Of a stretch of 59,151 nt of DNA, positions 52,280 through 59,151 are shown piece by piece. The notes under the pieces were generated by a model. It had not been told where the DNA came from. It worked only from the letters and a program-made list of their open reading frames with translations, and made no database searches. The DNA lies in assembly GCA_900314355.1 (NCBI GenBank), contig OMUY01000073.1, forward strand, positions 1 through 59,151. The letters are read 5' to 3'. Each line of letters starts with the position of its first letter. Positions within the stretch are counted from its first letter, which is position 1. This DNA comes from an uncultured Eubacteriales bacterium. Its GTDB lineage: Bacteria; Bacillota; Clostridia; Oscillospirales; Acutalibacteraceae. The translations under genes were made by a program, and so were the position numbers.

Positions 52280-53665
52280 ATGACAGAAAATTCAGAAAAT
52301 ATGGGAAAAATAATTTTCCTCGGCATGAGTGACACCGGGGAAAAAATTCCGGCGTCGTCCGGCAGAATTTCAACGCAGGAAGGCGATGCGGAAGAGATAT
52401 TCAACCGCTCTTCGGATGAGACAAAAAACGCCTCGCTTATTAAAAAAGTTACAAATTCTGGTCATAATTCTGTAATTGAACATACGTTTATAAATCTCGC
52501 ATTTAACAACGTATCCGTATGTGTCGAACAGTTTATGATAGAGTTCAGGCTTGCGTCTTTCACAGTAAAGTCAAGAAGATATGTGAATTTTGAAAACAGC
52601 GGTTATTATATTCCTCCGGAATTAAATGAAGAACAGAAGAAAATCTATTCGGAAAAAATGGATTTTTTCTTTGACTCCTATGCGAATTTCGTAGACGCCG
52701 GCATTCCTAAGGAGGATGCGAGATTTGTTCTTCCGTATTCTTTCAGAAGTAATTTCTATATGAGCGCGAATGCGAGAGAAATTCTTCATATACTTTCCGC
52801 TATGATTTACGGCAGAGGAAAAAAATATTCCGAAATTTATCGCCTCGGCAGACAGCTTTACGATATTTTAACCGAAAAACTGCCCGGAATTATGGCAGAT
52901 TTCGATATAAGACACAGCTATACCGAAAGCGATGATGCGGATTATTCGGAGTTTGTTCCGATTAAACGCAACCCTATGAATAAAGATGTCAAACTTATAT
53001 CTTTTACTCCGGACGCCGCGAAAAAAGTTGCCCGGGCTGCTTTGATTTCCGACGGCAGATTTTCGGTTGATTCTGTTTCGGAAATTTTATCCGATAAAGA
53101 AAATGTTGAAAAAATAGTAGCAAAAGTTTTAAAGTCATCAAGACCGAGACCTCTCGAAACAATAAATTGTTCCTTCAGAATAAACGGCGTGTCTCTTTCG
53201 ACAGTCACGCATTTTTCACGGCACAGACTTCAGAGCCTTATAGTTCCGCCGCTTAAAAACACAGACAGACATAGATATATAGTGCCGGAAAGCATTAAAG
53301 CGGACGAAACTCTTTTAAATTTATATCTCAAGTGTTATTGTGAAATCAACGACCTCTTTTATAAGCTTTCGTCTCAGGGAGTTTGCGATGAAGTATTGGT
53401 TTATTGTCTTCTCAGTGGAAATGCTGTAGATATTGAGACCACAATGAACGGCAGAGAGCTATATCTTTTTATGTCTTTAAGGACTTGTCAAAGAGCCCAG
53501 TGGGAGATAAGAGACTACGCGATAACTATGTTAAAGCTTTTAAGAAGAGAAGAACCTGAAATTTTCTCTCTATTCGGTCCCGGATGTTATACGTCCCATT
53601 GCCCGGAAGGCAGGCTGTCATGCGGCAAATCAGCTGAAATAAAAGAATATTTTAAAACGCTTTGA
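52280..53665 (+). CDS. Tandem ThyX-like protein with degenerate, complementary halves
   Basis: 461 residues, about twice the length of ThyX. Two ThyX-like domains are visible. Half one (about 58-200) keeps the opening HNSVIEH (62-68), and SRRYV (98-102) closes the signature. Its RHR is replaced by EFRLAS (88-93) and its QWEIR by a Lys/Tyr-rich stretch (KKYSEI). Half two (about 286-440) has RPRPLET (288-294) in place of H.S..EH. It keeps RHRLQS (314-319), a signature stretched to 20 residues before RY, and LRTCQRAQWEIR (400-411). ThyX methylates dUMP using FAD and folate in a tetramer whose sites span subunits. The fused halves could rebuild one mixed site, or the protein may have another flavin-linked role. 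No clear ribosome site; probably coupled to galM. Domain call good, activity uncertain. Confidence 0.75.
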   Translation: MTENSENMGKIIFLGMSDTGEKIPASSGRISTQEGDAEEIFNRSSDETKNASLIKKVTNSGHNSVIEHTFINLAFNNVSVCVEQFMIEFRLASFTVKSRRYVNFENSGYYIPPELNEEQKKIYSEKMDFFFDSYANFVDAGIPKEDARFVLPYSFRSNFYMSANAREILHILSAMIYGRGKKYSEIYRLGRQLYDILTEKLPGIMADFDIRHSYTESDDADYSEFVPIKRNPMNKDVKLISFTPDAAKKVARAALISDGRFSVDSVSEILSDKENVEKIVAKVLKSSRPRPLETINCSFRINGVSLSTVTHFSRHRLQSLIVPPLKNTDRHRYIVPESIKADETLLNLYLKCYCEINDLFYKLSSQGVCDEVLVYCLLSGNAVDIETTMNGRELYLFMSLRTCQRAQWEIRDYAITMLKLLRREEPEIFSLFGPGCYTSHCPEGRLSCGKSAEIKEYFKTL

Positions 53666-53712
53666 TATTATTCAAGCCGGACTTTATAAGTTATTGGATT
53701 AGGTGATACAAA

Positions 53713-53997
53713 ATGAAAAACAGCATTGTTGAAGAGAATAAACTTAAAATGTACAAGGCTATTCTCAATTTGAAAAATTTTGAGGAATGCGAAATGTTTT
53801 TTTCTGATTTATGGACTGAAGCTGAAAAAAATACATTCGCCCAGCGTTTTGTGATTGCCGAGATGATTCATAACGGCAAAAAGTATGAGGAAATCGGCGA
53901 GATTACAGGCGCGTCGCCGGCGATTATCAGCCGCGTCAAAAGATGTATGCGAAATTACGAAAAACTTAATATTTTTGACGGTTTGGAAGATGACTGA
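53713..53997 (+). CDS. TrpR/YerC-YecD family DNA-binding protein
   Basis: 94 residues, all helical. The Trp-repressor-like fold has a helix-turn-helix at about 57-78 (KKYEEIGEITGASPAIISRVKR). LKNFEECEMFFSDLWTEAE is the family start. YerC/YecD proteins are conserved in Firmicutes and act as repressors, but they lack the tryptophan-site assignment of TrpR. AGGTGAT precedes the ATG. Its stop overlaps the next start (TGATG). Target genes are unknown; the own operon is one possibility. Confidence 0.88.
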   Translation: MKNSIVEENKLKMYKAILNLKNFEECEMFFSDLWTEAEKNTFAQRFVIAEMIHNGKKYEEIGEITGASPAIISRVKRCMRNYEKLNIFDGLEDD

Positions 53998-54731
53998 TGG
54001 GATATACTTCTTTTGCCGAAGTTTATGACAAACTTACAAAAAATGTTGATTACAAATCTTATGCCGCGTTTATCAGAAAGTGCCTGTGTGAAAATTCCAT
54101 TCAAGACGGCATTATTCTTGACTGCGCATGCGGAACGGGAACATTGTCAAAATATCTTTCCGATTACGGTTACGATATGATTTTGGCGGATTCATCCGAA
54201 TTAATGCTTAATTCAGCGAGAGAAAAAAATCCGGACGCTTTGACAATTTGCCAATCGATGACGGAACTTGATCTTTTCGGCACTGTCAAATCATGTGTAT
54301 CAACTCTTGACAGCATTAATCATCTGCTGACATATGATGACGTAAAAAAAGCGTTTTCAAAAATATCTTTATTTACCGAAAAAGACGGAATATTTATATT
54401 TGACGTAAACACCGGTTACAAGCACGCGTATGTCCTCGCCGACAACACTTTTGTATATGATGTTGACGGCGTATACTGTGTGTGGCAGAATAGATTTTTA
54501 AGGAAAAGAATGATGACGGATATCACTCTTGATATTTTCATCAAAGAAAATGACGGAAAATATCGCAGAGAAACCGATTCTTTTTCCGAAAGAGCATATG
54601 ATATAGACAGACTGACCGAATTGCTTGAGGATACAGGTTTTGAGGTAATCGGTTTATTCGGCGACAATATGACAGACGCCCCGGATGATAAAAGTCTGCG
54701 GATTTATTTTGAAGCTAAAAAAGTGAAATAA
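53997..54731 (+). CDS. Class I SAM-dependent methyltransferase
   Basis: 244 residues, a single Rossmann domain. SAM motif I is ILDCACGTGTLS (40-51) and motif II is MILADSSELML. CVSTLDSINHLL is the motif IV region, and a beta-rich C-terminal extension follows (VYCVWQNRFLRKRMMTDITLDIF). This resembles the small-molecule/YodH-like branch, but substrate cannot be read. Coupled to the YerC gene by a one-base overlap and followed by hslO after seven bases. Confidence 0.85.
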   Translation: MGYTSFAEVYDKLTKNVDYKSYAAFIRKCLCENSIQDGIILDCACGTGTLSKYLSDYGYDMILADSSELMLNSAREKNPDALTICQSMTELDLFGTVKSCVSTLDSINHLLTYDDVKKAFSKISLFTEKDGIFIFDVNTGYKHAYVLADNTFVYDVDGVYCVWQNRFLRKRMMTDITLDIFIKENDGKYRRETDSFSERAYDIDRLTELLEDTGFEVIGLFGDNMTDAPDDKSLRIYFEAKKVK

Positions 54732-54738
54732 ATACAAA

Positions 54739-55617
54739 ATGGGAAAATTAATAAGATATATTTCAAAAGACGGAATGATTTCGGTAATGGCTATTGATTC
54801 AGGCGATATCGTTGCCAAAGCGAAAGAAATTCATAATACCAGCCATGTCTGTACGGCGGCGCTCGGCAGGCTTCTGACCGCAAGCGCAATTATGGCAAGC
54901 ACGTTGAAAGGCGATGATGACAGTATCACCTTGAAAATAAACGGAGGCGGAGAAACCGGAACTGTTACTGCCGTCGCTCATTCAAACGGACATGTAAAGG
55001 GAGATATCGCCAATCCTTCAGTTAAACTTCCGTTAAGAAATGACGGTCATTTAAATGTAGGCGCGGCTGTAGGAAAAAACGGTTTTTTGACTGTCATAGA
55101 GGATCTCGGGCTTGAAAAGCCTTATGTCGGACAGGTTCCGATATATTCCGGTGAAATTGCAGATGACGTGACATATTACTACGCACAGAGCGAACAGATA
55201 CCTACAGTCTGCGGTCTCGGAGTTCTTGTGACTCCAGACACGGGAGACGTAATTGTTTCCGGAGGTTTTATGATTCAGCTCCTTCCAAATGCCACGGAAG
55301 AAATTATTGAAACTGTAGAAAATGACATTAAAAATATTGAGCCGGTTACAAAAATGCTCGCCGACGGACTTTCTCCGGAACAGATATGCAAAAAAATTCT
55401 TCCGTCAACGGAATTTACCGAAATAGGAAGATCTTTCCCGATTTACAAATGCGATTGTTCAAGAGAAAAGGTTGAAAATGCGCTTATAACCCTCGGGAAA
55501 AAAGAACTTTTAAAAATGGCTTTCGATAAAGAGACGGAAGTGACATGCCATTTCTGTGGAAAGAAATATCATTTTTCGTCCGATGAAATAAGAAAGCTTG
55601 CGGAAAATCTTTCTTAA
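54739..55617 (+). CDS. hslO: Redox-regulated chaperone Hsp33
   Basis: 292 residues. The N-terminal chaperone core (RLLTASAIMASTLKGDDDSI, GGGETGTVTAVA) is followed by the linker and a C-terminal zinc site with all four cysteines: Cys238 and Cys240 (KCDCSRE), Cys270 and Cys273 (CHFCGKK). Oxidation of these releases zinc and activates holdase function. No good ribosome site; the gene begins seven bases after the methyltransferase stop, so coupling is likely. No clear terminator follows. Confidence 0.96.
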   Translation: MGKLIRYISKDGMISVMAIDSGDIVAKAKEIHNTSHVCTAALGRLLTASAIMASTLKGDDDSITLKINGGGETGTVTAVAHSNGHVKGDIANPSVKLPLRNDGHLNVGAAVGKNGFLTVIEDLGLEKPYVGQVPIYSGEIADDVTYYYAQSEQIPTVCGLGVLVTPDTGDVIVSGGFMIQLLPNATEEIIETVENDIKNIEPVTKMLADGLSPEQICKKILPSTEFTEIGRSFPIYKCDCSREKVENALITLGKKELLKMAFDKETEVTCHFCGKKYHFSSDEIRKLAENLS

Positions 55618-55703
55618 GATAAAGATAAAAATCAAAAAAATTAAAAAAATTCTTATTTTTAAATGTTCAATTAATTTTTATTGCTATTATCATTACTAAC
55701 AAA

Positions 55704-55720
55704 GGTCAATTTTGGTCAAA
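55704..55720 (+). promoter_or_regulatory. CtsR operator upstream of clpE
   Basis: Direct heptads GGTCAAT (55704-55710) and GGTCAAA (55714-55720) with a three-base spacer match the CtsR box (RGTCAAA-NAN-RGTCAAA), one mismatch in the first heptad. It lies 83 bases before the clpE ATG, just upstream of a TATGAT/TAAAAT -10-like stretch. CtsR is the class III heat-shock repressor of Firmicutes; its gene is not in the window. Confidence 0.75.
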
Positions 55721-55802
55721 GAGCATATGATAAAATTGTTTATCGGAAATTTTGCCGATCAAAAAGTCGGTTTGCTTAATAAAATATTAGAGGAGAAAAT
55801 AA

Positions 55803-58163
55803 ATGCCGGAAGATAATAACAACAATAATGCAAATAACAACACAGGTGGTTTATGCGTAAGATGCGGCAAACGCCCTGCGGTTGTCTATGTTTCAAGAAT
55901 TGACGGCGATAATCAGAAACAAGAGGGATATTGCCTTAAATGTGCATATGAGCTGAATATAGGCCCCATCAGAAATATGATGGAAAAAATGGGAATTACC
56001 GAAGATGATATTGACGACGTCAGCGACCAAATAGAGGATGTAATGGGTTCTTTGAGCGGGCAGGACGGTTTTCAAATCGGAGGTGCTCAGCCGTTTCCGT
56101 TTATGAGCGGATTATTCAATCAGAATAACGGCAATAACCAAAATAACAGCGATAAAAACAAATCTAATAACAATTCGTCAAATAACTCATCCGAAAAAGT
56201 ACACAGATGGGAAAAAAGAAATAAAGATAAAGAAAATAAATCTGAAAGAAGATTTATCAATCAGTATTGTACCGATTTGACAAAACAGGCAAGAGATGGC
56301 AAACTCGATAAAATCATCGGCAGAGACGATGAAATTTACAGAGTTACGGAAATTTTGTGCAGAAGAACTAAAAACAATCCATGCCTTATCGGTGAGCCGG
56401 GCGTCGGAAAAACAGCTATTGCAGAGGGTCTTGCCCAGAGAATTGCCGAGGGCTCTGTTCCGGCGAAACTTCAGAATAAAGAAATTCAGCTCCTTGACTT
56501 AACTGCTCTTGTTGCGGGAACTCAGTTCAGAGGACAATTTGAAAGCAGAATAAAAGGTCTCATCGAAGAGGTAAAAAAAGAGGGAAATATAATTCTTTTT
56601 ATTGACGAGGTTCATAATCTCGTAGGAGCCGGAGATTCGGAAGGCTCAATGAACGCTGCCAATATTTTAAAACCTGCTCTTTCGAGAGGTGAAATACAGG
56701 TTATCGGAGCGACAACATTTAATGAATATAGAAAATATATCGAAAAAGACGCCGCTCTTGAAAGAAGATTTCAGCCGGTTAAAATCGAGGAACCTTCAAT
56801 TAACGATACATATAAGATGCTGCAGGGCATTAAATCGTATTATGAGGATTTCCATAGGGTAAAAATATCCGATTCTCTTCTGTATAAAACCGTCACGCTT
56901 TCCGAAAGGTATATAACAGACAGATTTTTGCCTGACAAGGCTATCGACCTTTTGGATGAGGCTTGCACATGCGCGAACCTGCGCAACAAAGCTATCAGCG
57001 ACTGTGAAGCGGCAGAAAACAAATATGCCGATTTGATAGCTCAGGAGCAGGATATGATGAATACCGACGAGGGAGAGGAACCGGACTACGAGGCTTTAGC
57101 GGAGGTTCGTTCTCAGAAAATGGCGATAGAACAGAAACTTCCGGAACTCAGAGAAAAAGCTTCGGATAACGCTGTAACGGAAGACGATATAGCAAAGGTG
57201 ATAAATCTTTGGACAGGCGTTCCGACAAGCAAAATTATAGACTCCGACCTTGACAAACTTGCCGATATGGAAAGCCATCTGAAAGCCAAAATCATCGGAC
57301 AGGATGAAGCTATTGAAGCCGTATGCGCTGCGATAAGACGCAACAGGATCCAGATAAATCCTCAGAAAAGGCCTTCGTCTTTCATCTTCGTTGGTCCGAC
57401 GGGAGTAGGTAAAACGGAACTTGTCAAACAGCTTGCGAACGAGCTTTTCGATTCGCCTGAAACTCTAATAAGGCTTGATATGTCTGAATTTATGGAAAAA
57501 TTCAGCGTCTCGAGAATTATAGGGTCTCCTCCGGGATATGTAGGCTATGATGAAGCGGGTCAGCTTACAGAAAAAGTCAGAAGAAAGCCTTATTCTGTCA
57601 TCCTCTTCGATGAAATTGAAAAAGCGCACCCGGATGTTATGAATATTCTTCTTCAAATTCTCGACGAAGGAAAGACGAGCGATGCTCAGGGCAGGGTAGT
57701 TGATTTTTCAAATACAGTTATCATTATGACGTCCAATGCCGGCAGCACGATCGATAATGCCATGGGCTTCGGCAGGTCTGAACAGGATGTATCTAAAGAA
57801 AAAGCATTAAAAGGTTTAAGACAGTTTTTAAGACCCGAGTTTATCGGAAGAGTCGATGATGTAGTGGTTTTCAATCAGCTTACAAAAGAAAACTATAAAG
57901 ACATTGCAAAACTTCAGATTAACGAGTTGAAGACGAATCTTGAAGATAAAGCGATTACTCTTGATGTTGACGACGACGTGAGCGAGCTTATCGCGTCCAC
58001 TGCGGCAGACGGCGTAAGAGGCGCGAGAGATATCAGAATTGCTGTCAGAAAAGAATTAGAAGATCCTATTGCGAATATCATAATAGAGACACGGCATGAC
58101 GGCGTAAGCAGAATAAAAGCCTTTGTCAAGGATAATAAGATAGTCTGCGAAAAAGAAATCTGA
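55803..58163 (+). CDS. clpE: ClpE-type AAA+ unfoldase
   Basis: 786 residues. The N-terminus carries the ClpE zinc finger, Cys18, Cys21, Cys44 and Cys47 (LCVRCGK..., GYCLKCA), in place of the double Clp_N repeat of ClpC. A Gln/Asn-rich linker follows (about 100-135). AAA domain 1 has Walker A GEPGVGKT (197-204) and Walker [14 protein letters not shown]. The middle region (about 395-455) is short. AAA domain 2 has GPTGVGKT (531-538), [14 protein letters not shown] and the ClpP-facing segment further on. It unfolds damaged proteins for ClpP. B. subtilis ClpE has about 700 residues, so the linker and middle region are larger here. AGAGGAG precedes the ATG. The CtsR box indicates heat-shock control. 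Confidence 0.93.
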   Translation: MPEDNNNNNANNNTGGLCVRCGKRPAVVYVSRIDGDNQKQEGYCLKCAYELNIGPIRNMMEKMGITEDDIDDVSDQIEDVMGSLSGQDGFQIGGAQPFPFMSGLFNQNNGNNQNNSDKNKSNNNSSNNSSEKVHRWEKRNKDKENKSERRFINQYCTDLTKQARDGKLDKIIGRDDEIYRVTEILCRRTKNNPCLIGEPGVGKTAIAEGLAQRIAEGSVPAKLQNKEIQLLDLTALVAGTQFRGQFESRIKGLIEEVKKEGNIILFIDEVHNLVGAGDSEGSMNAANILKPALSRGEIQVIGATTFNEYRKYIEKDAALERRFQPVKIEEPSINDTYKMLQGIKSYYEDFHRVKISDSLLYKTVTLSERYITDRFLPDKAIDLLDEACTCANLRNKAISDCEAAENKYADLIAQEQDMMNTDEGEEPDYEALAEVRSQKMAIEQKLPELREKASDNAVTEDDIAKVINLWTGVPTSKIIDSDLDKLADMESHLKAKIIGQDEAIEAVCAAIRRNRIQINPQKRPSSFIFVGPTGVGKTELVKQLANELFDSPETLIRLDMSEFMEKFSVSRIIGSPPGYVGYDEAGQLTEKVRRKPYSVILFDEIEKAHPDVMNILLQILDEGKTSDAQGRVVDFSNTVIIMTSNAGSTIDNAMGFGRSEQDVSKEKALKGLRQFLRPEFIGRVDDVVVFNQLTKENYKDIAKLQINELKTNLEDKAITLDVDDDVSELIASTAADGVRGARDIRIAVRKELEDPIANIIIETRHDGVSRIKAFVKDNKIVCEKEI

Positions 58164-58175
58164 TTAAATATTGAT

Positions 58176-58210
58176 TTTTCCGTCCGGATTTTTTCGGACG
58201 GAAATTTTTG
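58176..58210 (+). terminator. Terminator of clpE
   Basis: TTCCGTCCG and CGGACGGAA arms, eight-base loop, followed by ATTTTTGTG. Confidence 0.85.
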
Positions 58211-58233
58211 TGTATAAAATCATTAAATTATAT

Positions 58234-58265
58234 ATAAAAAATCGGTTCCGAAAACGGAGACCGAT
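58234..58265 (-). terminator. Terminator of the DUF4405 gene
   Basis: Minus strand ATCGGT(CTCCG) and (CGGA)ACCGAT arms around TTTT, followed by TTTTTTATATATAA. Confidence 0.75.
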
Positions 58266-58277
58266 AAATTTGTAATA

Positions 58278-58904
58278 TTATTTTTTCGCTTGTTTTTTTA
58301 CGGCGCCTAAATCGTATCCTATTGCAGTAAACATTGCCATTATCATAAAAAAATTGAAAAGAGTCAGCGCGAGCGGTTTCGAGTAATCGAAAATCACAAA
58401 TTGACTCCGCAAGAACATGTAGTCGGAAAACCGCATTTTATAAAATTCATATCCTCCGTAAATAAATACAAATACCTGAATAATTATTGACATTAATATC
58501 AATGATTTTGATTCAGGTAATTTTTTCTTCGTAATATAACTTTTCACTGTTTTTAAATGAAGACCGGCATGAATACTCATCAGAACAAATCCCCAATAGG
58601 AAAAAAGAAGATGAATAATTCTCGCTGAACCTGTTGCAAATGTGATATGAAGAAATTTGAAAACATGCTCGGAAATAATAATTCCGCTTACCGGAAGAAA
58701 TATCATTATTACGGACAGAAGAATATTTATAACAAGATTTAATGTTCTAAAATAGTTGTATCTGCCTTTTGTTACAGCTTTTATCTGCTCTTTATTTAAA
58801 ACATGATGAGAAATGAAAAGAGCGAAAACTATTATTCCGAATATTTCGTGCAGTACTACGCCTGCAAGCTCGTACGACATCATAACGGGCATTAGAAGCA
58901 CCAT
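58278..58904 (-). CDS. DUF4405-family membrane protein, possibly a b-type heme protein; 5' end may be frameshifted
   Basis: 208 residues from the first in-frame ATG, with about six membrane helices. Paired His residues in the first helices (VLHEIFG, ISHHVLN) and the middle ones (ARIIHLLFSYW, MSIHAGLHL) resemble the heme-ligand pattern of DUF4405/cytochrome b561-like proteins. The ATG at 58904 has no ribosome site. Reading frame upstream stays open for 14 codons (KKYKIIIDLI...) with no start. An ATG at 58942 is one base out of frame. Adding one A to the eight-base A run (58929-58936 on the complement) would give MKKKKYKIIIDLIMVLL, a natural start for this family. A slippage site, a real mutation or a sequencing error are all possible. 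Confidence 0.65.
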   Translation of the reverse strand: MVLLMPVMMSYELAGVVLHEIFGIIVFALFISHHVLNKEQIKAVTKGRYNYFRTLNLVINILLSVIMIFLPVSGIIISEHVFKFLHITFATGSARIIHLLFSYWGFVLMSIHAGLHLKTVKSYITKKKLPESKSLILMSIIIQVFVFIYGGYEFYKMRFSDYMFLRSQFVIFDYSKPLALTLFNFFMIMAMFTAIGYDLGAVKKQAKK

Positions 58905-59049
58905 TATCAGGTCTATTATTATTTTATATTTTTTTTCTTCATATATTTATATTCTTATTTTGTTTATTCTTAATCAGACCAATATAAAATTATTTGATAT
59001 AAATTTTAATATTAAATTTACATTTGAAATCAACTTCTGAATAAATGAA

Positions 59050-59078
59050 AAAGCTGCCTGAATACAGACAGCTTTTTT
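59050..59078 (-). terminator. Terminator of tRNA-Lys
   Basis: AAAGCTG(T)CTG and CAG(G)CAGCTTT arms with a four-base loop on the minus strand, followed by TTCATTT. Confidence 0.75.
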
Positions 59079-59079
59079 C

Positions 59080-59151
59080 TGGTGACTCAGCGGGGATTCG
59101 AACCCCGGACACCCTGCTTAAAAGGCAGGTGCTCTGCCGACTGAGCTACTG
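59080..59151 (-). tRNA. tRNA-Lys (anticodon TTT), cut by the window edge
   Basis: Read on the minus strand: D-arm TAGCTCAGTCGGCAGAGC, anticodon stem CCTGC/GCAGG with loop CTTTTAA (anticodon TTT), T-arm CGGGGTTCGAATCCCCG, acceptor 3' strand CTGAGTC, discriminator A and encoded CCA (59082-59080). Only CAG of the 5' acceptor strand is present, so four bases lie beyond the window. Confidence 0.95.

Noticed and set aside
1-59151. CRISPR arrays, insertion sequences, prophage or toxin-antitoxin genes
   Set aside because: No regularly spaced repeats, transposase, integrase or paired small toxin-antitoxin frames were seen on either strand.

Overview
The window looks like chromosomal DNA from a low-GC, Gram-positive anaerobe of the class Clostridia, probably a glycan-degrading gut or rumen bacterium related to the Ruminococcus/Oscillospirales group. 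This placement is an inference. It rests on AT-rich intergenic DNA with TTGACA/TATAAT promoters and GGAG ribosome sites, a PcrA helicase, a V-type ATPase operon in clostridial order, a ClpE gene with a CtsR box, dockerin-type repeats on a secreted protein, and several glycoside hydrolases (GH95, domain-swapped GH3, GH38) beside a hexuronate pathway. I see no rRNA, insertion sequence, phage, integrase or CRISPR array. The region reads as stable chromosome.

Layout. 1-4 kb: an SLC13/ArsB-type transporter, a secreted dockerin protein with two chagasin-like inhibitor domains, and a membrane-anchored alpha/beta hydrolase. 4-9.2 kb: a + strand operon of a DivIVA-like coiled-coil protein, pcrA, a glycerophosphodiesterase and an RlmL-type methyltransferase. 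9.8-12.4 kb: a lipid kinase, a LacX-like epimerase, a DUF1292 protein and a probable 6S RNA. 12.4-17.4 kb: a leftward operon uxuA - KDPG aldolase/VOC fusion - YcxB-like protein, divergent from a GH95 gene. 17.5-21.6 kb: an acyl carrier protein, tRNA-Leu(TAA), polA and a phosphatase-acetyltransferase fusion. 21.6-30.3 kb: the leftward nine-gene V-ATPase operon (H-I-K-E-C-F-A-B-D). 30.5-35.4 kb: a long-form PRPP synthetase, a monoacylglycerol-lipase-like hydrolase and a GH3 enzyme. 35.5-40.2 kb: hisJ/K-type phosphatase and murC leftward, ispE rightward, a noncoding convergent gap, and an MscS channel. 40.2-51 kb (leftward): GH38, an ABC exporter pair, and a FHA-SEDS-PBP cell-wall cluster. 51.2-58.2 kb (rightward): galM, a tandem ThyX-like gene, a YerC/TrpR-like regulator, a methyltransferase, hslO, then clpE. 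58.3-59.15 kb: a DUF4405 membrane protein and a tRNA-Lys cut by the window edge.

How it fits together. GH95, GH3, GH38, two aldose-1-epimerase-family enzymes and UxuA/KDPG aldolase point to growth on complex plant or host glycans. The V-ATPase ring subunit carries all five residues that bind Na+ in Enterococcus hirae NtpK, which suggests a sodium-coupled membrane economy. MurC and the SEDS/PBP pair serve the cell wall. Hsp33 and ClpE handle stress.

The most unusual items are a double ThyX-like protein whose halves have lost complementary parts of the ThyX signature, a phosphatase-GNAT fusion with Asn in place of the general-acid Asp, a secreted dockerin/chagasin-like protein, and a poly-A tract that separates a DUF4405 gene from its likely true start. 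All functions are read from sequence patterns alone; no database search was run.
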